Part shown: positions 8,409 to 19,161 of the stretch, in pieces
How the letters are laid out: every line of letters begins with the position of its first letter
How positions within the stretch are numbered: the stretch's first letter is position 1
Assembly (NCBI GenBank): GCA_041490445.1
Contig: JBGPTF010000006.1
Location: 62,001 to 126,000 of the forward strand
DNA: 64,000 nt
Direction of reading: 5' to 3'
Origin: JBGPTF01 sp041490445
GTDB taxonomy: Bacteria > Acidobacteriota > Terriglobia > Acidiferrales > UBA7541
Notes under the pieces: generated by a model
Seen by the model: only the letters and a program-made list of their open reading frames with translations
Told to the model about the DNA's origin: nothing
Databases searched by the model: none
Made by a program: the position numbers and the translations under genes

Positions 8409-9449
8409 ATGGGCCTCAGCCTGAAAGCGAACGCGAATCCGCTCTCCTTGGCAGCGGAGCAATTGCGCATCCTTTCGATCGTTCCGACGCCGGTCGCGCC
8501 GTTCGAAGACAAGATGGCTGCGGCGGGCCTCTACCCGCTCGACGCCACCGGGATCACCGTGTTTCAGATCAATGTTGGCAAGCTGTGCAACCAGACCTGC
8601 GCGCATTGCCACGTGGACGCTGGGCCGGATCGCAGAGAGATCATGACGCGCGAAACGGCTGAGCTATGCATCCGCGCGCTGGCACAGACCAGGATTCCCA
8701 CCGTGGACATCACCGGCGGCGCCCCCGAGTTGAACCCGAATTTTCGCTGGCTGGTGGAACAGGCGCGCGGGCTCGGCCGGCACGTGATCGACCGCTGCAA
8801 CCTGACCGTACTCCTGTTGGCGGCGCAGGCGGATCTGGCCGGGTTCCTGGCGAATCATCAGGTGGAAGTGATCGCGTCGCTGCCGTATTTCCGCGCCTCG
8901 CAGACGGATGCGCAGCGCGGGGAAGGCGTTTTCGAAAAATCCATTGCGGCGCTGCGCAAACTGAATGCCCTCGGCTACGGCAGTGAAGGCTCCGGGCTCC
9001 TGCTGAATCTGGTGTATAACCCGGTCGGGGCATTTTTGCCCCCGAAGCAGGAATCCATCGAGGTGCAATTCAAGCGCGAGCTCGAGCGGAAGCACGGTGT
9101 CGTCTTCAATCACCTCTACACGATCACGAACATGCCCATCAGCCGCTTTCTGGACTTTCTGCTGGCTACCGGAAACTACGAAGGATACATGGAACGCCTG
9201 GTGAACGCGTTCAATCCTGCGGCCGCCGCGAGCGTGATGTGCCGCTACACGATTTCCATCGGCTGGGACGGCGCGCTGTTCGACTGCGACTTCAATCAGA
9301 TGCTCGATCTGCCCACCGGTTTCGGGGCGCCGCAGCACATCCGCGATTTCGACGTTACAAAACTCCAGTCGCGCCGCATTTTTACCGCCAACCATTGCTA
9401 CGGCTGCACCGCCGGCAGCGGCTCCACCTGCAGCGGCAGCATCGCGTAA
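8409..9449 (+). CDS. arsS: arsenosugar biosynthesis radical SAM enzyme ArsS
   Basis: ArsS uses radical SAM chemistry to attach the 5'-deoxyadenosyl group to a methylated arsenical, the step that commits arsenic to the sugar. The 346-residue product shows the CxxxCxxC cluster motif 'CNQTCAHCH' near residue 60, the 'DITGGAPELNPNF' glycine-rich SAM-binding segment and a C-terminal Cys-rich domain ('SVMCRYTISIGWDGALFDCD', 'HCYGCTAGSGSTCSG') diagnostic of the ArsS/DUF3641 group. Some family members carry selenocysteine in that tail; here TGC cysteine codons are used throughout. The ATG is preferred to an upstream in-frame TTG that has no ribosome-binding site. It is the last gene of the arsenic operon. 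Confidence 0.9.
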   Translation: MGLSLKANANPLSLAAEQLRILSIVPTPVAPFEDKMAAAGLYPLDATGITVFQINVGKLCNQTCAHCHVDAGPDRREIMTRETAELCIRALAQTRIPTVDITGGAPELNPNFRWLVEQARGLGRHVIDRCNLTVLLLAAQADLAGFLANHQVEVIASLPYFRASQTDAQRGEGVFEKSIAALRKLNALGYGSEGSGLLLNLVYNPVGAFLPPKQESIEVQFKRELERKHGVVFNHLYTITNMPISRFLDFLLATGNYEGYMERLVNAFNPAAAASVMCRYTISIGWDGALFDCDFNQMLDLPTGFGAPQHIRDFDVTKLQSRRIFTANHCYGCTAGSGSTCSGSIA

Positions 9450-9495
9450 CCCGTCCGTTCGAAAATGTGAGCTTGCGTGAGGAGTCGGAAGGCTG

Positions 9496-9978
9496 TTACC
9501 GCGCGGCTGCCTCGCGTTTCCGCAGAATGCCATCGAGGCCCCAGACGTCGCCGGCTCGCGCCGCAAAGAAAATCAGGAAAAGAAAAATCAGCGGAATGTG
9601 ATCGAGGTTCGCGCCGAAATAGCGCCACATCGGCGCGCCGTGGCCGGGGGCGTACCACGTCGCCAGCACGAGGCTGATCATGTGAATGATTCCGGCGATC
9701 GAGGCGGGCCGCACAAACAGGCCGAGAACCAGACTGAGCCCGATGGCAAATTCTCCCCAGCCCACAATGCGGGCGCACAGGACGGGATGGACGAGGACGA
9801 ACTTCTCGAGAAACGTCCGGTAGAAGCCAACCGGTGTGTTCTTGTTAAGGAAGAGATGGATCCAGTAGAGGAAGCCGCCGCCTTGCGGGAATGCCGGGCC
9901 GACGATTTTGTACTCGCCGAAAAGCAGAAAATGAAACCCCACCGCGATGCGGACCACTGAGATTGTTTTTCCGCCCAT
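9496..9978 (-). CDS. DoxX-family membrane protein
   Basis: A 160-residue protein with four hydrophobic segments and the DoxX-type start 'VVRIAVGFHFLLFGEYKI', followed by 'RIVGWGEFAIGLSLVLGLFVRPASIAGI', the glycine-rich core of DoxX/SURF4-like proteins. Family members are small respiratory or thiosulfate-oxidation-associated membrane proteins, mostly uncharacterised. It lies 27 bases after the cyclase-family gene on the same strand and is probably co-transcribed with it, convergent with arsS. Confidence 0.8.
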   Translation of the reverse strand: MGGKTISVVRIAVGFHFLLFGEYKIVGPAFPQGGGFLYWIHLFLNKNTPVGFYRTFLEKFVLVHPVLCARIVGWGEFAIGLSLVLGLFVRPASIAGIIHMISLVLATWYAPGHGAPMWRYFGANLDHIPLIFLFLIFFAARAGDVWGLDGILRKREAAAR

Positions 9979-10005
9979 GATGAACCCCCTTTCTCCTGCT
10001 CCTTC

Positions 10006-10818
10006 TTACGGCAGGACTGCAAAGACGCGGCAGGCGCCGCCCGAGCCGCCTTCGAGCTTGATCGGCGCGGCGATCAGGAACGCGCCCGCTTCGGGCAGCG
10101 CGCTCAGGTCCGCGAGGTTCTCCAGGTGATAGAGCCCGGCCGGAAGCGTCAGCCGGTGGACTTCAAAAGTTTTTGAGGGGCCATAATCCACGCTCAACGT
10201 ATCGATGCCGAGGGCGCTGATCTTGCGCGCGAGCAGGAGCCTCGCCGCTTCCACGGAAAAGCCCGGGAAATGCATCGTGCCTTTCGAGTCCATGTTGCGA
10301 TAGCGCGAGGCATCGGGCACTCGCGTGGACCAGCCGGTGCGGAGGATGACAATCGCGCCGGCGGGAATGCGCCCGTGCGTTTTCTCCCACTCCTCGACGC
10401 GCGCCGGGGTCAGGCGGTAGTCGGAATCCTTGGCGGCATCGCCGCGCACGTCGATCACAACGGCGGGCCCGAAGAGACGACTCAGGGGAATCTGGTCCAC
10501 CGAAAGCTTGCCCGGAGGAAAATGGTCCGGGGCGTCGAGGTGCGTGGCGTAGTGCTCGAGCATCGTGAATTTTCGGGTGAAGTAGCCGTCCTTCTGCGGC
10601 GTCGCATTCACGGTGGCGACGAAGGGATGCTCATCGCCGGGCCATGCAGGAAAGCGGTCATTGATTGGATAGGTGAGATCGACGGCGCGCGTCTGGCCAG
10701 AGGAAATGCCGCGGAGCCAGTCCTGCGCGGAAGGCGGAGCCTTTTTCTGCACGACCATGCCGCCGGCGGACACCAGCGCCGCCACTCCGAGCACATTCAA
10801 AACAAATCGAACGCGCAT
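10006..10818 (-). CDS. exported cyclase-family (kynurenine formamidase-like) hydrolase
   Basis: The 270-residue protein belongs to the cyclase / kynurenine-formamidase metal hydrolases. The metal-binding signature HxxTHxDxPxHF appears as 'LEHYATHLDAPDHFPPG' near residues 86-102, with the usual upstream 'RAVDLTYPINDRFPAWPG' and downstream 'AGAIVILRTGW'. A hydrophobic N-terminus (residues 5-22) suggests export or a membrane anchor. Substrate is probably an N-formyl or cyclic amide, but nothing nearby indicates tryptophan breakdown. It probably shares a transcript with the DoxX gene. Confidence 0.88.
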   Translation of the reverse strand: MRVRFVLNVLGVAALVSAGGMVVQKKAPPSAQDWLRGISSGQTRAVDLTYPINDRFPAWPGDEHPFVATVNATPQKDGYFTRKFTMLEHYATHLDAPDHFPPGKLSVDQIPLSRLFGPAVVIDVRGDAAKDSDYRLTPARVEEWEKTHGRIPAGAIVILRTGWSTRVPDASRYRNMDSKGTMHFPGFSVEAARLLLARKISALGIDTLSVDYGPSKTFEVHRLTLPAGLYHLENLADLSALPEAGAFLIAAPIKLEGGSGGACRVFAVLP

Positions 10819-10950
10819 ATCAGTTCTCCCGGCTCAGGAAAGGGATCGGATCCCCCGTACGCGCCAATCAAGACGCCGCTATCTTAGCAGGCTCGTCACA
10901 AAAACAAATGGGTTGCGGTCGTGCGAAGGGGGACAAGATTGCCGCATCCA

Positions 10951-11409
10951 TCAAGGCAAAGGAATTCCGGGCGAGGCGACAATCCCGGCCATGCGGAGGA
11001 TCTCGGTGTATTCCTCGTCGGTGAGCGGGCAGATGGTGAGGCGCGTGTTTTTGAGAAACTTCACTTTACGCAGAAGGCGAATCTCGCGCAACTCGGCGAG
11101 CGTCACCTGCTTCGGCAGGCGCTCGACAGCGCGCAGATCAATCACCAGCAGCTTTCCATCGGTGTCGTGCGGATCCGGATACGGATCGCGCGTCACCTCC
11201 GCGATGGCATAGAGAGAATGGTCCGGTTTTCCGTGATAGCAGAGGACGCGATCGCCACGGCGCATCTGCTTCAGTTGGCGCAGCGCGTCGGGACGCTTGC
11301 CAGCGTGGCGAAACATTTCCTTCCCCTTCACGAAAAGGGTGTCCCAGTGGTAGATGCGGGGGTCAACCGCGAGCAGCCAGTGGCGGCGGGTCGGTACCGG
11401 ATGTGTCAT
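10951..11409 (-). CDS. EVE-domain protein
   Basis: A 152-residue single-domain protein. It opens with 'RRHWLLAVDPRIYHWDTLF', matching the EVE start (hydrophobic-WLL-x-x-D/E-P), contains 'MRRGDRVLCYHGK' (the loop of the PUA-like barrel) and ends in a basic 'LLRKVKFLKNTRLTICPLT' strand. EVE is a YTH/PUA relative thought to bind modified bases in nucleic acid. I start at MTHPVPTRR because EVE proteins normally begin just before the first strand; a perfect TATAAT lies seven bases upstream of this ATG, so transcript start and start codon may nearly coincide, although no -35 box is clear. Upstream in-frame codons would add 16 residues. Confidence 0.82.
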   Translation of the reverse strand: MTHPVPTRRHWLLAVDPRIYHWDTLFVKGKEMFRHAGKRPDALRQLKQMRRGDRVLCYHGKPDHSLYAIAEVTRDPYPDPHDTDGKLLVIDLRAVERLPKQVTLAELREIRLLRKVKFLKNTRLTICPLTDEEYTEILRMAGIVASPGIPLP

Positions 11410-11537
11410 TTTCAAGATTATATCCGGCGCACTATACATAGAAGGCGCACGCAACAAAAGACTTATCGGCGGATTTAAAGGGAGGCTGTGCTGGAACTAT
11501 AAAGCAGATGTCTTCTAAGTAATTGTAATCACAAAGG

Positions 11538-11843
11538 TTAGCCGCAGTTGACAAAAATGTCGTCGCCGCGAATCTCGATCGGGTAGCATTCCACGCCGAC
11601 GGCAGGATTCATGGACACTTTGCCACTGGTGACGTCGTACTGCCAGCCGTGCCACGGGCAGGTGACCGTATTCCCCTCAAGCACGCCCTCGCCAAGCGGG
11701 CCACCGCGGTGCAGGCAGGTATTGTCGATGGCGTAGAGCCTGCCGTCCACGTTGGCCACGGCAATGGTCTTGCCGTCGAGCTGGAATTCGCGGATCGAGC
11801 CGGCAGGAACATCATCCTTCTTCGCGGCGCGCATAAAAGCCAT
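11538..11843 (-). CDS. Rieske [2Fe-2S] ferredoxin
   Basis: A 101-residue soluble Rieske protein with both cluster-binding boxes, 'CLHRGGPLG' (CxH) and 'CPWHGWQYD' (CxxH). Such small proteins serve as electron carriers for dioxygenases or nitrite-reductase-like enzymes. There is no signal peptide or membrane anchor, so it is not the bc1 Rieske subunit. An AAGGAG ribosome-binding site sits seven bases before the ATG. It follows an isolated nuoB gene by 45 bases on the same strand; no oxygenase gene is nearby, so its partner is unknown. Confidence 0.93.
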   Translation of the reverse strand: MAFMRAAKKDDVPAGSIREFQLDGKTIAVANVDGRLYAIDNTCLHRGGPLGEGVLEGNTVTCPWHGWQYDVTSGKVSMNPAVGVECYPIEIRGDDIFVNCG

Positions 11844-11888
11844 TGCTCTGCTCCTTGGGGGAGAATTCGGAGGCTGTCAAACTCGCTC

Positions 11889-12449
11889 TCAGCGCGGCTG
11901 GGGAGTCTGCGCCACCATCACGCCGCGCTTGAAGTCTTCCACCATCTCCGGGCGCAGCCGCACTTCCGTGGGCCGCTTCGCCAGCGTCATCTGATCGATC
12001 TTGTCCTGCAACTTCAGCAGGGCGTAGAAAAGCCCTTCGGGACGCGGCGGGCAGCCGATCACGTAGACGTCCACCGGGACGATGCGATCCACGCCCTGGA
12101 GGACCGAGTACACGTTGAATGGCCCGCCGACGCTCGAGCAAGCGCCCATCGAAATGCACCACTTGGGATCGGGCATCTGGTCCCAGACGCGTTTCAACAC
12201 CGGGCCCATTTTGAGAGTCACGGTTCCCGCAACGATCATCAGGTCGGCCTGGCGCGGCGAGGGGCGGAAGACCTCGGCGCCGAACCGGGCGATGTCGAAG
12301 CGCGAAGTGGTGGACGCGATCATTTCGATGGCGCAGCAGGCGAGGCCGAACGTCAGCGGCCAGATGGCGCTTTTGCGCGCCCAGTTGAAGACGTAATCCA
12401 CCGACGACAGAACGTAGCTGCGTTCGAAACGGTTGTCGAGGACGCCCAT
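11889..12449 (-). CDS. nuoB: NADH-quinone oxidoreductase subunit B (orphan copy)
   Basis: NuoB carries cluster N2 of complex I at the membrane arm junction. The 186-residue product has all the family cysteines: the tandem pair in 'FGLACCAIEMIA', 'WCISMGACS' and 'GCPPRPEGL', so it can bind a [4Fe-4S] cluster. The ATG with a GGGAG ribosome-binding site is preferred to an upstream extension with no counterpart in the family. Unusually, no other nuo gene is adjacent; a Rieske ferredoxin gene follows and a repeat lies upstream. It may be a dispersed part of a split complex I or a paralogue recruited elsewhere. Confidence 0.92.
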   Translation of the reverse strand: MGVLDNRFERSYVLSSVDYVFNWARKSAIWPLTFGLACCAIEMIASTTSRFDIARFGAEVFRPSPRQADLMIVAGTVTLKMGPVLKRVWDQMPDPKWCISMGACSSVGGPFNVYSVLQGVDRIVPVDVYVIGCPPRPEGLFYALLKLQDKIDQMTLAKRPTEVRLRPEMVEDFKRGVMVAQTPQPR

Positions 12450-12528
12450 CAGCTCTCCCGCGGGATCTCCAAACGATGAGTATATCGAGGCCGCTGCGCG
12501 GGAGTCAAACAGCAGAATGAACCCCCTG

Positions 12529-12683
12529 ACAACACCGATGAACACGGATGAAGAACCAGAATCTGGAAGAGTGAGGTTGAAAGATCGGAAAGCGACCGAA
12601 TTGCGAGATTGGTTTTTATCTATCTTGCTGATTTCCGTTTTCTGGCTCCGCTATTCGCGTTCCTCTGTGCTCATCAGTGGTCA
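12529..12683. repeat. imperfect inverted-repeat (MITE/ERIC-like) intergenic element
   Basis: The left end contains AACACCGATGAACACGGATG and the right end TCTGTGCTCATCAGTGGT, whose reverse complement (ACCACTGATGAGCACAGA) is an imperfect match, giving inverted arms about 110 bases apart. The enclosed sequence is AT-richer than its neighbours and non-coding. Palindromic repeats with this kind of 'GATGAACACGGATG' arm are scattered between genes in several soil phyla; whether copies occur elsewhere in this genome cannot be seen here. It separates nuoB from the methyltransferase gene. Confidence 0.5.
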
Positions 12684-13379
12684 AGAGCTGGGCTTGGACC
12701 CGTAGATGAGGAGAGCGCCTTCCTGCTTAAAGGCGCGCAATTCGGCGGCGTCTTTGAACCAGCGGCCGTTGTAAACCTCGGGCGCAGGCGTGGGGTCCAC
12801 GATCCGGCGATGCGCGCCATCAACGAATCCCGCGTCGCGAAACAGCTTCGCCCACTCGTCCGCAGAAAGCAGATGAGTCGGCACGGCGAGCAGCGAGCCC
12901 CACTGGTGGCAATGGAGATTGTCGCGATAGTAGTTGATGACGATCCACGCCGAGCCGCCTTCGCGCAGGACGCGAAAGATTTCGCGGAGCCCCTGCGCGG
13001 GGTCGGGCCAGTAATACGCCGATTCGACGGAAATTACCTTCGTGAAGAAATTCGATTCCCAGGGGAGTTCGTCCACGCCGCCGACGATGAAGACGGCATT
13101 CTCGAGGTCCACGCAGTTGCGCCGCGCGTGGCGGACCATCTCGTCTGAAATGTCCGTGCCGACGAAGCGTCCTGCGCGCACCTGCGGCGCAATCAGCCGC
13201 GCGAGCCAGCCGGCGCCGCAGCCGATGTCGAGGACGTTGTCGTCAGGCGCGAGCCGCATGAGCGCAAGCGCCGGCTCGACGATCAGCCGATGGTCCTCCT
13301 CCATGCTTTCGCCTTTGCCGGATTCGGCCCAGCGGTTGAATTCCTCGCGCAGTTTTTCGTCGTGATGGATCTCAGGCAT
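12681..13379 (-). CDS. class I SAM-dependent methyltransferase
   Basis: A 232-residue type-11 methyltransferase. Motif I is 'DDNVLDIGCGAGWLARLI' (residues about 46-63), followed by 'GRFVGTDISDEMVRHAR' and 'LREIFRVLREGGSAWIVINY'. No substrate-specific domain is attached. The ATG start overlaps the stop of the upstream NmrA-like gene by eight bases, so the two are translationally coupled; the much longer open frame upstream would read through that gene and is rejected. Its function may be tied to the reductase partner. Confidence 0.88.
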   Translation of the reverse strand: MPEIHHDEKLREEFNRWAESGKGESMEEDHRLIVEPALALMRLAPDDNVLDIGCGAGWLARLIAPQVRAGRFVGTDISDEMVRHARRNCVDLENAVFIVGGVDELPWESNFFTKVISVESAYYWPDPAQGLREIFRVLREGGSAWIVINYYRDNLHCHQWGSLLAVPTHLLSADEWAKLFRDAGFVDGAHRRIVDPTPAPEVYNGRWFKDAAELRAFKQEGALLIYGSKPSS

Positions 13380-14253
13380 GAGTGGCGGTTTTTGCTTTCC
13401 AAACCGGCGCGATTTCAGCGACAAAGGCCTCGAAGCTCCGCGGATCGTGGCCAACGGCTTCGCGCTGCAGAGCGAAATCGCCGTCGGGGGCGCGGAAGCC
13501 ATTCTTCTGGAAAAATTCGTACATGATGACCAGATCTTCGATCATCCACGCCGGCATCAGGTTCTTCACTTGCGCGGACCACGCCTTGAGGTCGTCGCCG
13601 CCGTAGCGGACTTCGCGCCCGAGGTGGCGGCTGTAAATCTCGGCCGTCTGCGGGCCGTTCAGTGCGTCCGGCCCGTGCACCGGATAGACCTGACCATCGA
13701 GCCCTTCTTTTGTGAGGCAGTTGGCAGCCGCGTCGGCAATGTCTCGCGTGTCCACGCGGTTCATCCCTTGCAACCCGATCGGTTGCGGGTACACGCCGTA
13801 CTGTGTGATGGCCTGCTCGAGGCCGAGGTCGTTTTGAAAAAAATTGTTCGGCCACAGAATGGACCACGCCATCCCCGATTCCTGCACGGCTTCCTCGATC
13901 GGAATCTTGCTCGCGAAATGCGGAATGTGCGTCGAGCCTTCCGGCATCGCCACCGACAGATAGACGATCCGGCGAATGCCCGCCGCTTTGGCGGCTTCGA
14001 CTCCCGCGTTGCCCTCCTCCGTCTCCGTCTGGCTGAGCGGCGTGATCAGGAACAGCCCGTCGGCGCCGCGAAACGCATCCGCCAGCGTGTCTGGCTTCGC
14101 CAGCTCGCCGACCACGGCGGTGGCGCCCTCGGGCAGCCGCGCGCCTTTCGACGCGTCGCGGGTCAGCACCCGCACGGCCACTCCCTGGCTCGTGAGGATC
14201 CGCGTCGCCTCGCTGCCGACTTTGCCTGTTCCGCCGGTGATCACAACGATCAT
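13372..14253 (-). CDS. NmrA-like NAD(P)-binding SDR family protein
   Basis: A 293-residue atypical short-chain dehydrogenase. The N-terminal Rossmann motif is 'VVITGGTGKVGSEATRIL' (GxxGxxG, residues about 4-21), then 'LFLITPLSQ', 'IVYLSVAMPEG' and a substrate region starting 'WSILWPNNFFQNDL'. The family covers NADPH sensors and quinone or isoflavone reductases. There is no YxxxK catalytic pair in the usual place, as is common in NmrA-like members. It is coupled to the following methyltransferase gene by overlap. Confidence 0.88.
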   Translation of the reverse strand: MIVVITGGTGKVGSEATRILTSQGVAVRVLTRDASKGARLPEGATAVVGELAKPDTLADAFRGADGLFLITPLSQTETEEGNAGVEAAKAAGIRRIVYLSVAMPEGSTHIPHFASKIPIEEAVQESGMAWSILWPNNFFQNDLGLEQAITQYGVYPQPIGLQGMNRVDTRDIADAAANCLTKEGLDGQVYPVHGPDALNGPQTAEIYSRHLGREVRYGGDDLKAWSAQVKNLMPAWMIEDLVIMYEFFQKNGFRAPDGDFALQREAVGHDPRSFEAFVAEIAPVWKAKTATHA

Positions 14254-14342
14254 GTTTGTTTCTCCTTTTTCACAACGGAGGGATTCTTCGGCCCGTCAAG
14301 CCCGCCTTCCGCATGGCATCCCGCGAACGATCCCGGACGATA

Positions 14343-15773
14343 TCATCTTTCGACTTTGGCAAGCAGCTCGACGAATTTCTGCTGCCGCTCTTTCTGGTCG
14401 AGTCCCTGATAAATCTCCGCGATCTGCGTGCCGTTCATCGAGCAGAACTTCGGCCCGCACATCGAGCAGAATTTCGCATCCTTGTAGAAATCGTCTGGCA
14501 GAGTTTCGTCGTGCATCGCCCGCGCTGTTTCCGGATCGACCGAAAGCTGGAACTGCTTTTCCCAATCGAACAGGAACCGCGCGTAGCTGAGCGCATCGTC
14601 GCGGTCTCGCGCGCCGGGACGATGCCGGGCCACGTCCGCCGCATGTGCCGCGATCTTATAGGCAATCACGCCCTGGCGAACGTCGTCGGCGTTCGGGAGG
14701 CCGAGATGCTCCTTCGGGGTGACGTAACAAAGCATGGAAGCGCCGTGCCAGCCGATCATCGCCGCGCCGATCGCGCTGGTAATGTGATCGTAACCGGGAG
14801 CGATGTCGGTGACCAGCGGACCGAGCGTATAGAACGGCGCCTCGTAACACATCTCGTTTTCCTTCTGCACCTGCAGCTCGATCTGGTCCATCGGGATGTG
14901 GCCCGGGCCTTCGATCATCACCTGCACGTCGTGCTCCCAGGCTTTTTTCGTCAGCTCGCCGAGAACGCGCAACTCGGCGAATTGCGCTTCGTCGCTCGCG
15001 TCCGCCAGACAGCCGGGGCGCAGGCCATCGCCGAGGGAAAAGCTGACGTCGTGCTTCTTGAAAACCTTGCAGAGTTCGTCGAAGTGCTCGTAGAGGAAGT
15101 TCTGTTCCTTGTGGAAGCTCATCCACTGGGCCAGCAGCGCTCCGCCGCGGCTGACGATGCCGGTGATGCGCTGGCGGACGAGCGGCAGGAATTCGCGCAG
15201 CACGCCCGCGTGAATCGTCATGTAGTCCACGCCCTGCTCGGCCTGCTCCTCGATCACTTCGAGCATCACGCCGATGGTAAGGTCCTCGGCGCGGCGCACC
15301 CTCGAGATGGCCTCGTAAATCGGGACGGTGCCGATGGGCACGGGCGAAGCGTCAAGGATCGCCCGGCGGATATTCGGGATGTCGCCGCCGGTCGAGAGGT
15401 CCATCACCGTGTCGGAGCCGTAATGCACGGCGCGGTGCAGCTTTTCGAACTCTTCGTCAACGTTCGAGGTCGTCGCGGAATTGCCGATATTCGCGTTGAT
15501 CTTGCAGCAGAAAGCGACGCCGATGCCCATGGGCTCGAGGTTGCGATGGTGGATGTTCGCGGGAATGATGGCGCGGCCGCGCGCTACTTCGCTGCGAACC
15601 AGTTCGGGATCGAGCTTTTCGCGCCGCGCGACGTATTCCATTTCCTCGGTGATCAGGCCCTGGCGGGCGAAATGCATCTGCGAAACGTTGCGGTCCCCGT
15701 TCGTTCCCGCCGCGCCCTGCCCCGTTCCATTCGGGGCCAGGCGCTTCTCAATCCACGCATCTCTCAGGGACAT
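14343..15773 (-). CDS. thiC: phosphomethylpyrimidine synthase
   Basis: ThiC converts aminoimidazole ribotide to HMP phosphate for thiamine using a noncanonical radical SAM cluster. The C-terminal CxxCxxxxC motif 'FCSMCGPKFCSMNG' is intact, and 'NIGNSATTSNVDEEFEKL', 'DLSTGGDIPNIR', 'EGPGHIPMDQI' and 'IGWHGASMLCYVTPKEHLGL' are all family hallmarks. At 476 residues it is the short bacterial form lacking the extra N-terminal domain. I start at MSLRDAWIE, which has a GGGGGA ribosome-binding site; an ATG four codons upstream has none. No TPP riboswitch (no CTGAGA core) is visible in the 150 bases before it, and no other thi gene is adjacent. Confidence 0.96.
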   Translation of the reverse strand: MSLRDAWIEKRLAPNGTGQGAAGTNGDRNVSQMHFARQGLITEEMEYVARREKLDPELVRSEVARGRAIIPANIHHRNLEPMGIGVAFCCKINANIGNSATTSNVDEEFEKLHRAVHYGSDTVMDLSTGGDIPNIRRAILDASPVPIGTVPIYEAISRVRRAEDLTIGVMLEVIEEQAEQGVDYMTIHAGVLREFLPLVRQRITGIVSRGGALLAQWMSFHKEQNFLYEHFDELCKVFKKHDVSFSLGDGLRPGCLADASDEAQFAELRVLGELTKKAWEHDVQVMIEGPGHIPMDQIELQVQKENEMCYEAPFYTLGPLVTDIAPGYDHITSAIGAAMIGWHGASMLCYVTPKEHLGLPNADDVRQGVIAYKIAAHAADVARHRPGARDRDDALSYARFLFDWEKQFQLSVDPETARAMHDETLPDDFYKDAKFCSMCGPKFCSMNGTQIAEIYQGLDQKERQQKFVELLAKVER

Positions 15774-15923
15774 CTTTTCCCCCATTGCAAAGGCGCCAGC
15801 GACGTGTGCCCCGCATCGTGCGAAACGATTATCGCACCGGGCTCATGGCGCGGCAACCACAGGCGAGCCAATCGAGAGCGTGGTAGACTTCGCAGAAGCA
15901 TTCCTTCCTTGCCCGGAGGGACC

Positions 15924-16516
15924 ATGAGGAAACTCGCGATCGCGCTGGCACTTGCAGGCCTCCTGCTTCTGGCGGGATGCCTTCCCGTCCAATCATTGCA
16001 CCCTTTGTTCTCGAGCCAGAATGATTTGGTCTCGAACCCATTTCTCGTCGGCCGGTGGGTAGATGCGGACGATGCAGACGCCAAAGCTGCCTGGGAGATT
16101 GCCGAGTCCAAAGACCAATCCTACCTGCTCGCCGTGAAAGACCCGGATGGACCGGAAGAGTGGAAATTCCGCGCTTATCTTGTTCGCCTCGGCCAATCCC
16201 TCTTCTTGGATGTCAGCATTATTGATCTGGGCGTTCACGGAAAGGACGTTGGCGTCCCCATCTTCGCGCTCGCCACTCATTCCTTCCACCGCGTTTGGCT
16301 TGATGAAAACAGCCTGCGTCTTCGCAGCCTTGATGATGACTGGCTGAAGAAAGCGCTGGATGAAAAACAAATCGCCATCCCGCATGAGAGTCTGGAGGAC
16401 AACTTGATCATCCTCACCGCCCCATCCCAGGACCTGCAGAAGCTAGTCCTGAAATTTGCCGATGATACTAAAGCGTTCAGCGGCGAAGTACATCTCGTTC
16501 GCAGCAAGGAAAAGCC

Positions 16517-16520
<4 letters not shown>
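15924..16520 (+). CDS. putative lipoprotein
   Basis: A 198-residue protein with a signal peptide and lipobox LLLAGC (Cys19), so it should be a lipid-anchored periplasmic or outer-membrane protein. The mature part has a hydrophilic beta-rich composition ('PFLVGRWVDADDADAKAAWE', 'SYLLAVKDPDGPEEWKFRAY') with no family I can name. A GGAGGG ribosome-binding site lies a few bases before the ATG. The long open frame upstream of this ATG runs antisense to thiC and is not part of the gene. Its TAG stop overlaps the convergent DUF255 gene's stop in a shared CTAG. Confidence 0.8.
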
Positions 16521-18628
<2,108 letters not shown>

Positions 18629-18696
18629 AGGTAGTCCCCTGGCGGCATCTCCATCGCCGCCGTCGAGTTGGATTCGCGCTTGGCGTGGGCGATACG

Positions 18697-19143
18697 CTAC
18701 TGGATGGGGTTGTGGTAGCCCGCGTCTCGCGGATCGATCGGCTTGCGCCCGGCAAATCCTTCGCTCTGCCGGTGATAGAAGCGAATGCGGTCCTCGCCGA
18801 CGCGCCAGCAGTAATACACGTCCTCGTTGTTGAGCCGCGCGGGAAAATCCAGCAGGCCTGCGTCGAGGTCCTTCACAACGCAGCCGGTGGATTCGATCTG
18901 CTCGATGACCCTGCGCACGGAGAGTTCCATGGCATCATGCTGCGCCCGCAGCCGCGCGGCGTGCTCGTAGGAGAGAAGGATGCCGCCGCGCTGCGAGATG
19001 CGCTCCACGATCGCGCCGAGCTGTTTGCCGGAGTCGGCCATTTTCCGGCGCGCCTCCATCGCCTCAAGGAGCAGCGGCTCGAGCACCGCGCGCGCCTGCT
19101 CGGCTTCTTTTAAGGTGAACAGTTTTCCTTCGGCGTCGCCCAT
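18697..19143 (-). CDS. DUF2203 family protein
   Basis: A 148-residue protein matching the DUF2203 pattern: 'LFTLKEAEQARAVLEPLLLE' at the start, a central helical region, 'GCVVKDLDAGLLDFPARLN' and a C-terminal 'VYYCWRVGEDRIRFYHRQSE' followed by 'GFAGRKPID'. It is predicted to be helical and cytoplasmic; no biochemical role is known for the family. The gene starts 18 bases after the moaA stop, so it is almost surely co-transcribed with it. Confidence 0.88.
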   Translation of the reverse strand: MGDAEGKLFTLKEAEQARAVLEPLLLEAMEARRKMADSGKQLGAIVERISQRGGILLSYEHAARLRAQHDAMELSVRRVIEQIESTGCVVKDLDAGLLDFPARLNNEDVYYCWRVGEDRIRFYHRQSEGFAGRKPIDPRDAGYHNPIQ

Positions 19144-19161
19144 GGTTTCCCAACCGGTTCG

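Noticed and set aside
14256..15923. Long open frame in front of the 15.9 kb lipoprotein
   Set aside because: It is antisense to thiC, has no ribosome-binding site and low protein-like character; the lipoprotein's own ATG with GGAGGG is the real start.
15774..15923. TPP riboswitch before thiC
   Set aside because: No CTGAGA core or pyrophosphate-sensor helix is visible, so none is called.
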